Assembly: GCA_902611415.1 (NCBI GenBank)
Contig: CACLZM010000002.1
Span: 62,001-126,000 of the forward strand
Length of the DNA stretch: 64,000 bases
Source of the DNA: an uncultured Alphaproteobacteria bacterium
Lineage (GTDB): Bacteria; Pseudomonadota; Alphaproteobacteria; HIMB59
Direction of reading: 5' to 3'
The notes beneath the pieces are model-generated. The model was not told the DNA's origin. It made no database searches and saw only the letters and a program-made list of their open reading frames with translations. Both the position numbers and the translations under genes were made by a program. Position 1 is the first letter of the stretch, and every line of letters starts with the position of its first letter. This document shows, piece by piece, positions 1 to 8,740 of this stretch.

Positions 1-296
1 TGGCTCATTAAAAATTGCTGAGGAAAGGGCACTTTAAGATAAGAGGCATATTGCCTAGTAAAAAAGTAATTTAAGGGATACTGGATAAATTCTAGATTAC
101 CATTCTCAAGAGCATCAAGAGTGCTACGAGAATAATTCAAATGCTGCATTACATCCTCAACAGAAATATTATTTTCTTGCCTGATTTGTGCTAAACAACG
201 CAAATACTCTTCAATATCTCTTAGGGATTGGGGTTCATTTTTTTTATTAGAGGACAACCTCCTACCTAAAGTAGGAGTAATATAATTAGACTTCAT
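1..296 (-). CDS. RodZ-like HTH_25 domain protein, N-terminal part (truncated by window start)
   Basis: Minus-strand reading starts ATG at 296: MKSNYITPTLGRRLSSNKKNEPQSLRDIEEYLRCLAQIRQENNISVEDVMQHLNYSRSTLDALENGNLEFIQYPLNYFFTRQYASYLK. This is the RodZ-type N-terminal HTH pattern. Not in the ORF track because it runs off the edge. Confidence 0.65.
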   Translation of the reverse strand, partial: MKSNYITPTLGRRLSSNKKNEPQSLRDIEEYLRCLAQIRQENNISVEDVMQHLNYSRSTLDALENGNLEFIQYPLNYFFTRQYASYLKVPFPQQFLMS

Positions 297-331
297 GAAA
301 ATAATAATGAGGAATATTATTTCTACAAATA

Positions 332-356
332 GTCCAAAGCTTTTTTACTTTTGGAC
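332..356. promoter_or_regulatory. Inverted repeat GTCCAAA-N11-TTTGGAC between the rodZ-like gene and the CII-like operon
   Basis: Direct reading of sequence; 7-bp arms in the divergent intergenic gap. Confidence 0.4.
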
Positions 357-401
357 ATAGATTATTGATTACCCGCTTAACATAAATTGCTATAGTGGGG
401 T

Positions 402-866
402 ATGTCTAAAACAAAAGAAATTATCACCATTGAACATACCCTAAAAGAGGTTCTTAAAAATTTAAGTGATCAAGACATTCAAGATATCACTGGGAAGTCT
501 AAGTCTTATATATACAAATGTGCTGATCCTGACGACAGTGATAGGAATATACAATTTAGAACTGTCATTCGGTTAGAGCATGCTATGCATAAAATTTACC
601 AAAAAACTCCTTTTAGCAATTTTTTGAAAGATTATCTAGCAACCACCCAACCTGAAAAACCTGCTAGTGAGAGTGAAGTACAATCAGAGATATTAGCAAT
701 AGGCGGAAGATTGGGAGATTTAATGGATGCTGTGCGTGAGTCAATGGATGAGAAAAGTTCAGGGGGGTCAAAAATAGTCCCTCATGAAAAAGAGAAAATT
801 TACCAAGACATCCAAAAATTAGATGATCAGTTGAGTAAAATTAAGAGTGTGTTAAAGTCACTCTAA
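402..866 (+). CDS. CII-like HTH cytosolic protein (copy 1)
   Basis: IEHTLKEVLKNLSDQDIQDITGKSKSYIYKCADPDD...EILAIGGRLGDLM; paralogous to 4446..4907; the TGKSxSxxxKCxDxxD pattern resembles phage regulatory CII-type proteins. Confidence 0.6.
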   Translation: MSKTKEIITIEHTLKEVLKNLSDQDIQDITGKSKSYIYKCADPDDSDRNIQFRTVIRLEHAMHKIYQKTPFSNFLKDYLATTQPEKPASESEVQSEILAIGGRLGDLMDAVRESMDEKSSGGSKIVPHEKEKIYQDIQKLDDQLSKIKSVLKSL

Positions 867-867
867 T

Positions 868-2253
868 TTGTTTTTAAGGGGGATTATTTTAGGATTTTGG
901 GTTTTTTTTTCCAGTGTTAGCTGGGGAGCAGAAATTTGTGAACGACTTTTAAAAAAAGACTTCAGAGAAACTTCTAACATAAGGCTTGCTTATAACGACA
1001 GCGGTGTAGTTCTTGAGCAAAATCAACCTATTATCAACAAAAAACGCTTTGGTTCCTTCGCTTTTAATACCCCACTTAAGGTGGGAGACCGTATCTTAGC
1101 TGTTGATCAAAAACTGGTTGCCTCCAATGATACCGATGCTTACTTGTATTTATCCAACTTACTAGAAACCTCAGCAATGAGAGATCTCTCATTAACTGTT
1201 CAACATTTAGATGGGGAAGAGGAGATAGTTGATCTAAAAAGAATTCCTTATCTAGGTCACCCTATAGTCGAGGCAGATATAATATTAAATGATTTTGAGG
1301 TAACTCAGCAAAGTAGTAAATCAAATCTAAATTTAGAGGTGAATTTGCAGTGGCAAAATGAAGATTTAATACATAATTTTTTCAATTTAACAGATCTTGA
1401 TAAATCACCTATCAAATGTATTTTCAGAAAATCAGCTGAACTTGAAAATATCTTACAAAAAATTTGGTATCCTACATTTGAAACTACGCAAACAGGATCT
1501 TTTATAAATGATATTACTTTTAAAAGTTTACTTATTACAAATGATAAATCTGATCCTTTTAATTTTGTTCTCAAACAACAAATTAATTATCAGGTAACTA
1601 ACTCCTCCGATTTTAGAAAATTCCCTTTTGATAATATCTCAACATCTGCCGATTTTATATTTCAAGATGTTGATTTAAGCACCTCTCCTCGATACAACCC
1701 AGAGTTTAGTATGATGGAGGGCAATGAAATTTTGTATGAATGGGAAATTAATGACCACCGTTTAAACTGTTGTGATACTCAACTTTATGGGCAAGGAGTG
1801 CTTCAAACACTCGAATACAGTTTTGATCTCAATCGCAAATCTTTCTACTATATTTTAAAGATCATTCTTCCAGTGATCTTCCTAGTCTACCTATCCTTTA
1901 GTGTTTTTTACATCAGGGCAAGAGAGTTAGAGTCGAAACTGGCAGTTTCAATGGGTAGTTTGTTAACTTTGGTTGCCTACAACTTTGTATTTGGAGACGA
2001 TGTTCCAAAATTAAACTATATCACTATTTTAGATGCTTGGATTTTACTTTCATATTTATTTGCTGGCTTATCTACCATGATAACTATATGGAGCTATTGG
2101 GACTATCATAGGGATAATCAAACTGGTCTCTATAATACAATCGATAGTAAACTTCGGTGGTTTGTCCCAATAACCTACCATCTTTTTTTGGTTATTTTAT
2201 GGTGGGGGATTACAAAAAATTGGAATTTTTATGGGACAAGTATTCCTGTCTAA
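868..2253 (+). CDS. Pentameric ligand-gated ion channel (Cys-loop/GLIC-like) with signal peptide and N-terminal PDZ-like domain, copy 1
   Basis: Signal peptide; PDZ-like PLKVGDRILAVDQKLVAS; ligand-binding-domain motif FRKFPFDN; TM block FYYILKIILPVIFLVYLSFSVFYIRARELESKLAVSMGSLLTLVAYNFVFGDDVPKLNYITILDAWILLSYLF aligns with the GLIC M1-M3 pattern; TTG start right after the upstream stop. Confidence 0.85.
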   Translation: MFLRGIILGFWVFFSSVSWGAEICERLLKKDFRETSNIRLAYNDSGVVLEQNQPIINKKRFGSFAFNTPLKVGDRILAVDQKLVASNDTDAYLYLSNLLETSAMRDLSLTVQHLDGEEEIVDLKRIPYLGHPIVEADIILNDFEVTQQSSKSNLNLEVNLQWQNEDLIHNFFNLTDLDKSPIKCIFRKSAELENILQKIWYPTFETTQTGSFINDITFKSLLITNDKSDPFNFVLKQQINYQVTNSSDFRKFPFDNISTSADFIFQDVDLSTSPRYNPEFSMMEGNEILYEWEINDHRLNCCDTQLYGQGVLQTLEYSFDLNRKSFYYILKIILPVIFLVYLSFSVFYIRARELESKLAVSMGSLLTLVAYNFVFGDDVPKLNYITILDAWILLSYLFAGLSTMITIWSYWDYHRDNQTGLYNTIDSKLRWFVPITYHLFLVILWWGITKNWNFYGTSIPV

Positions 2254-2479
2254 AATTTATTAATTTCTCCCCAATCTTTATTTTTAAAAATTAATATCTT
2301 TGTCTTTAGTGCAAAGACCTCTCTCTTCCTTTCTGTTTTCTAGTTACTCCTTCTCTAAGTCATTTCCTACCAGGTTAATAAATGACAAACAAAAAAAAGA
2401 GAGAGGAAAAATTGAGGTGGTTTTTTCATGGTTCCTTTCTGTGCTACGGCTAATCCCATCCTCCTGTACATTAGCCGTG

Positions 2480-3079
2480 GTGCAAAGAGGAAAATACTTA
2501 ATACTAATAATTACCTCTCTATTTATTGTCTCCTTAAGCTCAGCGATGACTTTAGAAAAATTCCACGGTTGGAATATTCAATTATTGGAGGAGGAAATGA
2601 TTGCAATCGAACGTAGTGGTGATGTTGAAGACTCAGAAAATATAATTTTTGTTATGACAAAAAATAATTGTGATCGTGTTCTTCAATTTTTTGAATTATT
2701 TACTTTATCAGTTCACCCTGATCTTACAAAATTAATAGATAAAGAAATTGAACTCAAGGAAAATGGCTATTCAACCACCGGAACGGTGTATGAAATATAT
2801 CCGTATAAGAACGGACACATGATTTTAATAGGCATGGGTTCATACAATCATGAAACAATTAAAGAATATTATACTTTTCATAAACGCTCTCGCTTAACAG
2901 TCACTGATGTCCCATTCGAGGAACCAGTAGCCTTAAGAACTTTCATAGACCTGCCTACAATTCAGTGGGCTATGCCTCAAGTAGAGGAGGCGATGGATAG
3001 AGCGCATAGGCACTGCAAAAAAATACCTGACCCCATTTCAGCTAGCCTAAACAATTCTCAGAAAGGACTAAAAACATGA
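2480..3079 (+). CDS. Secreted hypothetical protein (paralogous to 3878..4420)
   Basis: Within ORF 2300..3079. GTG start inferred at 2480 from the signal peptide YLILIITSLFIVSLSSA; mature part HGWNIQLLEEEMIAIERSGD...NNCDRVLQFFELF. Confidence 0.5.
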   Translation: MQRGKYLILIITSLFIVSLSSAMTLEKFHGWNIQLLEEEMIAIERSGDVEDSENIIFVMTKNNCDRVLQFFELFTLSVHPDLTKLIDKEIELKENGYSTTGTVYEIYPYKNGHMILIGMGSYNHETIKEYYTFHKRSRLTVTDVPFEEPVALRTFIDLPTIQWAMPQVEEAMDRAHRHCKKIPDPISASLNNSQKGLKT

Positions 3080-3303
3080 CTTTTTTACATTTTTTAGCTG
3101 CAGTTATATTCTTGTATGTTGCAGATGAGCAAAATCACAGTCAACTTCATTTTGGTAAGAAGTGCTTTCAAAATGAAAACGGGGATATTATTTTTTCTCA
3201 CATTTGGGTAACACGACCTTTTGATGAATTACCTGCTAACAAAGAGCAATGTACATTGCCAGAGGAGCCCGAGCCCCCGGTAGTTCCTAAATATGGGAAA
3301 TAA
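3076..3303 (+). CDS. Small secreted hypothetical protein
   Basis: ORF overlaps the upstream stop by 4 bp; hydrophobic N-terminus and proline-rich C-terminus. Confidence 0.45.
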   Translation: MTFLHFLAAVIFLYVADEQNHSQLHFGKKCFQNENGDIIFSHIWVTRPFDELPANKEQCTLPEEPEPPVVPKYGK

Positions 3304-3332
3304 TATTTTCCATGAAATTAAAATTTACTTAT

Positions 3333-3422
3333 GCGGCCTTAGCTTAAATGGAAAAGCGTCCCACACTGAGATTTCTTGCGGGAAGGGAAGATGCAGGTTC
3401 GACTCCTGATCCGGCTGCACCA
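3333..3422 (+). tRNA. tRNA-like sequence with non-canonical anticodon arm (possibly degenerate)
   Basis: Acceptor-like GCGGCC.../...GGCTGC A CCA; D-arm TAGCTTAAATGGAAAAGCG; T-arm CAGGTTCGACTCCTG; encoded CCA. The anticodon stem CCCACA/TGCGGG has an A-C mismatch and an 11-nt loop. Confidence 0.45.
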
Positions 3423-3464
3423 AAACTATTTGGGGAGTTTTCAAAAAAACTTATAATACCTCTT

Positions 3465-3878
3465 ATGGGTCATAGCTATTTTATTGAATGTCAAAAATGT
3501 GATTACAAATCTGAAGAGATCACAATGGGAGTTGGCTTTTTATTTGGAAATATTGATGACATACTCCATGCACTTAGAGGTAATGACAAAAAAACAGTAC
3601 AACTCCTTAAGCACCGAAAACAAATTCATACCCATTATTCACGAGGTTATTCTCTTTATCAGTGTAGTAAATGCCACTCATTAGAAAATAAGTGTCACCT
3701 TACATTGTACAACCAACAAGGAGATCTTATATTTCAAACAGAGTCTTATTGCCGGTCATGTCAAAAGGCAAGAGAGTATATGCCAGAGGATAGTGATAAT
3801 GAAACTATTCCAGATCTGTGCTGTCCTAAATGTCATCAGCAGGATCTTAAAGTCTTGCTAGGTATACTGTGGGACTGA
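3465..3878 (+). CDS. Zinc-ribbon hypothetical protein
   Basis: Four CxxC motifs (ECQKC, YQCSKC, SYCRSC, CCPKC); start moved to ATG 3465 because the upstream part of ORF 3348 lies in the tRNA-like element. Confidence 0.5.
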   Translation: MGHSYFIECQKCDYKSEEITMGVGFLFGNIDDILHALRGNDKKTVQLLKHRKQIHTHYSRGYSLYQCSKCHSLENKCHLTLYNQQGDLIFQTESYCRSCQKAREYMPEDSDNETIPDLCCPKCHQQDLKVLLGILWD

Positions 3879-4420
3879 TGTACTATTCAAATGTGAATTT
3901 AAAATACTTTATATTCTTCTTAATTTGGCTGACACCAATTTTTGCCTTTGCTTATCCATGGCAAATTGATCAAGATGAAAATTTCATCACTTTAAAAAAA
4001 AATGGTGAAATCCAACATGGAAATAACATCCACTTTAATTTTGATAAGGATAATGGTTGTAGGTTTAATGTTTTTTTCTTTATTTATACGATGCAAGATA
4101 ACCCATCACCTTTAAATGAAATCTTTGAAGATCAACAAATTTATTTAAATTTTGGTGGCCAAGAGATATTAGCGAGTGTTGCTTTTACATCACCATTTGG
4201 ATTAGGCGAGATTGCAGGTATTTATGTGGCTCAAAATATCCCACTTTCAAAAGAATTTATCAAAATGAACGAGGATATGTTACAAGACGACTTAATGACT
4301 ATGACTATTCAAAAAGAGTATGCAAAGTATTTTGATATTCCCGAAGAAAATTGGAGTTTTGAAAATTTTGAAGACAAAATCTACGAAGCTCATAATATTT
4401 GTATAGCTAATCAAATATAA
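3878..4420 (+). CDS. Secreted hypothetical protein
   Basis: ATG at 3878 overlaps the previous stop; signal peptide LKYFIFFLIWLTPIFAFA; PWQIDQDENFITLKKNGEIQHGNNIHFNFDKDNGCRFNVFFF resembles the 2480..3079 product. Confidence 0.5.
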   Translation: MYYSNVNLKYFIFFLIWLTPIFAFAYPWQIDQDENFITLKKNGEIQHGNNIHFNFDKDNGCRFNVFFFIYTMQDNPSPLNEIFEDQQIYLNFGGQEILASVAFTSPFGLGEIAGIYVAQNIPLSKEFIKMNEDMLQDDLMTMTIQKEYAKYFDIPEENWSFENFEDKIYEAHNICIANQI

Positions 4421-4445
4421 ATATTGGACACATTTCAATAAAATA

Positions 4446-4907
4446 TTAGTTCTTGTCTACTGATATTTTTAAATTAACAATCTTTTCTTCAAGACTTGCT
4501 ATCGATTTATAAATTTCATCTTTCTCTCTTTTGGATAAACTAATACCACCTTCACTATGAATATGAGTAAAATCTTTTATTTTCTCCATCAATGATCCAA
4601 TCCTACCACCTATATTCAATAAAGCTGTAGTTATGGCTTCATATTCATTAACTGTGCCTTTACTTTTTATTAAGGCTTCGATACAGGACGTGAGAGGTGT
4701 CCCTAAACCTTTTTTCAAAGCTAAAATGTCTAATTCTACAGCATCTTTCAAGTGAAGATTATGTTCATTATCATTTTCATCACTGCACTTCCGAAAAAAA
4801 GACTCTGATTTACCAGTCGCACTCTTAATATCCTCTTTATCAATTTTTCTTACAATTTCTTTTAGAGCTTGTTCTATTGATAAAAACTCTCTTGTATATC
4901 CAGACAT
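4446..4907 (-). CDS. CII-like HTH cytosolic protein (copy 2)
   Basis: IEQALKEIVRKIDKEDIKSATGKSESFFRKCSDENDNEHNLHLKDAVELD...ALLNIGGRIGSLMEKIKD...KREKDEIYKSIASLEEKI; alignable with 402..866. Confidence 0.6.
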   Translation of the reverse strand: MSGYTREFLSIEQALKEIVRKIDKEDIKSATGKSESFFRKCSDENDNEHNLHLKDAVELDILALKKGLGTPLTSCIEALIKSKGTVNEYEAITTALLNIGGRIGSLMEKIKDFTHIHSEGGISLSKREKDEIYKSIASLEEKIVNLKISVDKN

Positions 4908-4915
4908 TTTCTTAT

Positions 4916-4941
4916 GTGAAATAACTTATAATCTTTTTCAC
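4916..4941. promoter_or_regulatory. Spaced dyad GTGAAA-N14-TTTCAC (site A)
   Basis: In the divergent gap 4908-4988; same half-sites and spacing as 5525-5550 and 10842-10867. Confidence 0.5.
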
Positions 4942-4988
4942 TTTAATTTAATCATCTTTGACACATACTTTCAACTAGGACTGATTAA

Positions 4989-5525
4989 ATGAAAAAGGGA
5001 AAAATTGTTGATATTACTGATTACTTTGAAGAAGGAGACGAGTCAAAAAAACCTCAATACATACCTCAAATTACAAATGCAAAAAGAGATTTAAATTTTT
5101 TAAATTCCAAATTAAATCTTGACGTGGTTTATAAAGAAATTGATAAGTCTAAAAATAAGCATGATAAAAAATGGGGTGGTGCTGATACTTGTATTATATC
5201 TCCTAATGATATGAAAAAATTTCAAAATGACCCCAGGGGTTTTAATTATATTGTTACACATTTTTACAAAGAACTTAGTTGGTTATTTATCGTGATAACA
5301 CAAGTATGTCATAGAAATAATTTGTATGACTATTTAACTAAATACCATTTTTATTATTTACTTGCTGTTAGGGCAAATAACTACATAAAAAAACACAATG
5401 AAAAAGAATTAAGGAAAAATCAAATATACTCTAGAAAGTATGTTCAAAGTCTTTTTGATGAAGTATTAGATGAATTTGATTTATTTATTCACCAATTAGA
5501 GAAAGAATTAATCTCAGTTAATTAG
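4989..5525 (+). CDS. Hypothetical protein
   Basis: 178-aa ORF divergent from the CII-like gene; no family recognised. Confidence 0.45.
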   Translation: MKKGKIVDITDYFEEGDESKKPQYIPQITNAKRDLNFLNSKLNLDVVYKEIDKSKNKHDKKWGGADTCIISPNDMKKFQNDPRGFNYIVTHFYKELSWLFIVITQVCHRNNLYDYLTKYHFYYLLAVRANNYIKKHNEKELRKNQIYSRKYVQSLFDEVLDEFDLFIHQLEKELISVN

Positions 5526-5576
5526 TGAAAAATAAAATTAAACATTTCACTAAAAATTTTTAAACAAATCACTAAA
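5522..5576. promoter_or_regulatory. Dyad TTAGTGAAA-N14-TTTCACTAA (site B) plus direct repeat AACAAATCACTAAA
   Basis: Upstream of the AlpA-like gene; AACATTTCACTAAA (5541-5554) is identical to 10858-10871; a degenerate copy starts at 5563, 22 bp later. Confidence 0.55.
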
Positions 5577-5598
5577 TGTATTTTATAAGGAGAAAATA

Positions 5599-5808
5599 AT
5601 GAAAACTAGAAATGCGAAAATACATTTAAATGAAAAAAGTCTTGCTTCTTATCTAGACATTCCATATCACACGTTAAGGTATTGGAGGAAGACGGGACAA
5701 GGTCCTAAATTTATGAAATTATTAAATGGCAAAGTTAGCTATGTTAAGTCTGACATTGATAAATTTCGTGATGAACAATTGAAGAAGGAGAGTATAAATG
5801 ACTTATAA
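5599..5808 (+). CDS. AlpA/excisionase-like (HTH_17/MerR-type) DNA-binding protein
   Basis: LNEKSLASYLDIPYHTLRYWRKTGQGPKFMKLLNGKVSYVKSDIDKFRDEQ. Confidence 0.75.
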   Translation: MKTRNAKIHLNEKSLASYLDIPYHTLRYWRKTGQGPKFMKLLNGKVSYVKSDIDKFRDEQLKKESINDL

Positions 5809-6130
5809 TATTTCTATGAACAAACCTGCTGAAAATTTTTTCTTGTCTTTCTGGAGAGGAGAATTAAGTTTAGGTGCATCTTTTTGGGGGATTTTTGTTT
5901 TCCTGAGTATCGTAGTTACTAGTTTGCTTGGAATATCTATGGACTATATACCAAAGCAAATATCTTTTGCTTTGATGACCGCCTTTATGATTTACACATG
6001 TGTAGGTATGTACCAATCAAATATTAAGCATGAGTCACATGGATTTATCACTTTTATATTACATCTTTGTGTTCTTAGCAGGTTTATCAAAGCAGTTTTA
6101 TTTTTGTTCGCAACAATTACAAGCTTTTAA
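5798..6130 (+). CDS. Small integral membrane protein
   Basis: FWRGELSLGASFWGIFVFLSIVVTSLLGI and further hydrophobic segments. Confidence 0.5.
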   Translation: MTYNISMNKPAENFFLSFWRGELSLGASFWGIFVFLSIVVTSLLGISMDYIPKQISFALMTAFMIYTCVGMYQSNIKHESHGFITFILHLCVLSRFIKAVLFLFATITSF

Positions 6131-6133
6131 GTT

Positions 6134-6442
6134 ATGAAAAAAATATTTGCTCTAATAATTATTATGATTTCTTTAAATTCCTATTCTTACGCAAAAGAAT
6201 ATAAAGCATTTTTATGTAATTATTACGTGTCTTCAACCTTGGCAGGTGATTACTGCCAAGGAACAAACAGTTGGTATAAAATTTACTTCCCAGATTTATA
6301 TAAAACAAAGGAAATTTGCAATTTGCAAAGTGAGGCAATATTCAATAATAATTTGATTTTAGAAATATTCCCCGATTATCAATCATCTGGGGATGAGGTA
6401 AAGTCTTGGGTATCTGGATGCGATAATTCATGGTTGCACTAA
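6134..6442 (+). CDS. Small secreted hypothetical protein
   Basis: Signal peptide MKKIFALIIIMISLNSYSYA, then a Cys-containing mature part. Confidence 0.5.
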   Translation: MKKIFALIIIMISLNSYSYAKEYKAFLCNYYVSSTLAGDYCQGTNSWYKIYFPDLYKTKEICNLQSEAIFNNNLILEIFPDYQSSGDEVKSWVSGCDNSWLH

Positions 6443-6487
6443 AAAACTAACTTAAATTCTTAATATATATTTGTTACTGTTAATAGA

Positions 6488-7888
6488 ATGGTAACAAAGT
6501 TTAGATATTTATTAATTTTTATTATTAGTCTGTTTTTTTTTAATGGAACATTTACAATTTTAAAAGCTAGTGAAATTTGTAATAAACTTATAAATGTTAA
6601 TTACTTTTTTTCAGATCGATATATTGACAAATACGATCATGGAATAGGCTTAGAGGATTATGATGACCCAAACTCTGATAAAATTTTTATTTTGTCTATT
6701 GAAAATTTTTCCCCTGCAAAAGAAATTGGCCTTGAAAAGTTTTTAGAAATTCACTCAATAGATAATATAAAAATTCACGATAATCTAAAAGATAATTTTG
6801 AGGACACAATCGATTATATTTACGATCTAATGGACAAAAATAGTTTTTCTATCAAGGTCGTCGATGAAAATTCCGAAATTATTAATTATGATATAACTAA
6901 GTTCACATATAAATCTGAACCAGAAGTTATAAGTAATTATTATATTGATAAAATTCAAATTGTTAATTTAAACCGAGAAGCAAAGGCAAGATTTAGAATT
7001 TGGACTGACTGGAAAAATCCAAATTTTTTGAGTTACATAAAAAAATCTTTTAACAATAATCAAGATTTTTCATGCTATTACACAAATAAAGACAATATTG
7101 AAAAGCTTTTACAAAAATTTTGGTATCCGATTACCAGAGTTGATCAGACTGGTAGCACATTCTCCCTTGTAGATATTCTTGGTGTTGGTATTGACACATC
7201 TCTTGAGGATCCTTTTTCAATTACTTATGATATAGAAAGTTCTGTACCCACTGATGCAAATTTAAAGAAGTTTCCTTTTGACAACATGTCATTTTATTTT
7301 GATTTCAGTTATTTCTCAGGTGGAGATTTATTTCTCGCTGATGATTGGTTCGAACAATTAGATGATGGTGTTGATAGAACTAACCGTTATCTTTATGAGT
7401 GGCAAATTGTAGATGCCGAATTAACTTATGATCAAGACACATATGATATTGGAGGAGATCTTGTTTATCCACTCCATTATTTGGAATTTGAGTTAGAGAG
7501 AAATACGCTTTATTATTTTATGAAGATAATTTTTCCCGTCATTTTTATAGTTTTAATTTCTTTTTCAGTATTTTGGATTAAAAATCAGGAGATCGAAGCA
7601 AAACTTAATGTGTCTATAGTGAGTTTACTTGCTCTTATTGCATATAACTTTGTTTACAATTCAGAATTACCAAAATTAAACTTTATCACAATAATTGACT
7701 CATTAGTTTTCATTTCATATTTGTACTCTGGTGCAGCAACGATTGTTTCAATATACTCCTATTACGATTATAGAAGAGATGGCCAGAAAGGTGAGTTTAA
7801 TTCATTAGATATAAACTTGCGATATATAGCACCAATATCATATTTTTTAATTATTCTCACTACGTCGTTTATTATATACAATAACTAA
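6488..7888 (+). CDS. Pentameric ligand-gated ion channel (Cys-loop/GLIC-like) with signal peptide and N-terminal PDZ-like domain, copy 2
   Basis: PDZ-like FSPAKEIGLEKFLEIHSIDNIKI; LKKFPFDN; TM block LYYFMKIIFPVIFIVLISFSVFWIKNQEIEAKLNVSIVSLLALIAYNFVYNSELPKLNFITIIDSLVFISYLYSG; paralogous to 868..2253. Confidence 0.85.
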   Translation: MVTKFRYLLIFIISLFFFNGTFTILKASEICNKLINVNYFFSDRYIDKYDHGIGLEDYDDPNSDKIFILSIENFSPAKEIGLEKFLEIHSIDNIKIHDNLKDNFEDTIDYIYDLMDKNSFSIKVVDENSEIINYDITKFTYKSEPEVISNYYIDKIQIVNLNREAKARFRIWTDWKNPNFLSYIKKSFNNNQDFSCYYTNKDNIEKLLQKFWYPITRVDQTGSTFSLVDILGVGIDTSLEDPFSITYDIESSVPTDANLKKFPFDNMSFYFDFSYFSGGDLFLADDWFEQLDDGVDRTNRYLYEWQIVDAELTYDQDTYDIGGDLVYPLHYLEFELERNTLYYFMKIIFPVIFIVLISFSVFWIKNQEIEAKLNVSIVSLLALIAYNFVYNSELPKLNFITIIDSLVFISYLYSGAATIVSIYSYYDYRRDGQKGEFNSLDINLRYIAPISYFLIILTTSFIIYNN

Positions 7889-7913
7889 TATAGTTTTATT
7901 TTAAAAATTTTTT

Positions 7914-8738
7914 ATGGGTACAGCCTTTTACTTATCTCTTAACTCTATACCAGCTATCTTTATTCTAGGAATCTTTTTACTTAGAGAGAAAAAAAAAGAG
8001 CCTATATCAATAGTATTATCTGCTTTCGCTTTGACCTATATTATAGTCATACCATTAGATATATTAATTAGCATTGTAGATCCTTTTCTTGATACCAACT
8101 TTCAAAATAAAGAGGCAAACCCTTTTTTAACAGATGAGGTTTTTTATAAACATTATTATTCTATTTTTGCTTTTTTTAGAGCAGCTTTTCTTGAAGAATT
8201 TTTGAAATTCTCAGTATTATTTTTATTTATTTATCAAAATACTAATTTTGATGAACTATCTGATGGTGTAATTTACGGTGCAGCAGTAGGCTTGGGTTAT
8301 GCTGTTGTAGAAAACTATAATTATCTTTTTAATTATTATTTATATGACACACCTATGCTTTATTTTATTCAAGACAGATGGTGGGCATTAATTGCACATG
8401 TAACTCTAGGCATTATTATGGGAATACTTCTAGCTAAATCAAGATTGTTAAATGTCAATAAATACCTAACGTTATTTTCATCCTTGTGTGTCCCAATATT
8501 TTTACATGGACTTCACAATTATACGTATGATAGTAAAATACTTTATGAAAACAATATTCATTTTTATTTACTAATATTTTATTTTCTTGTTATTCTTCTT
8601 TCCTTAGTATTTTTACCAAAATTAGAGACTTATAAATTTAGATATGAAAAAAATTCAATTTATGGCGACTATATCAAGATTTCTTTTTGCGGTTTAATTT
8701 TTTCATTGATATTAGCAATATTTTTTGGTTTCATTTAG
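7914..8738 (+). CDS. PrsW-family glutamic-type intramembrane protease
   Basis: AAFLEEFLKFSVLF (EExxK), FDELSDGVIYGAAVGLGYAVVENYNYLF, HVTLGIIMGILLA, HGLHNY; polytopic. Confidence 0.75.
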   Translation: MGTAFYLSLNSIPAIFILGIFLLREKKKEPISIVLSAFALTYIIVIPLDILISIVDPFLDTNFQNKEANPFLTDEVFYKHYYSIFAFFRAAFLEEFLKFSVLFLFIYQNTNFDELSDGVIYGAAVGLGYAVVENYNYLFNYYLYDTPMLYFIQDRWWALIAHVTLGIIMGILLAKSRLLNVNKYLTLFSSLCVPIFLHGLHNYTYDSKILYENNIHFYLLIFYFLVILLSLVFLPKLETYKFRYEKNSIYGDYIKISFCGLIFSLILAIFFGFI

Positions 8739-8740
8739 TT

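Noticed and set aside
3333-3422. Acceptor piece of a two-piece tmRNA
   Set aside because: No tag-encoding or GGTTTCGAC-type coding piece found downstream; D-arm presence argues for a tRNA-like element
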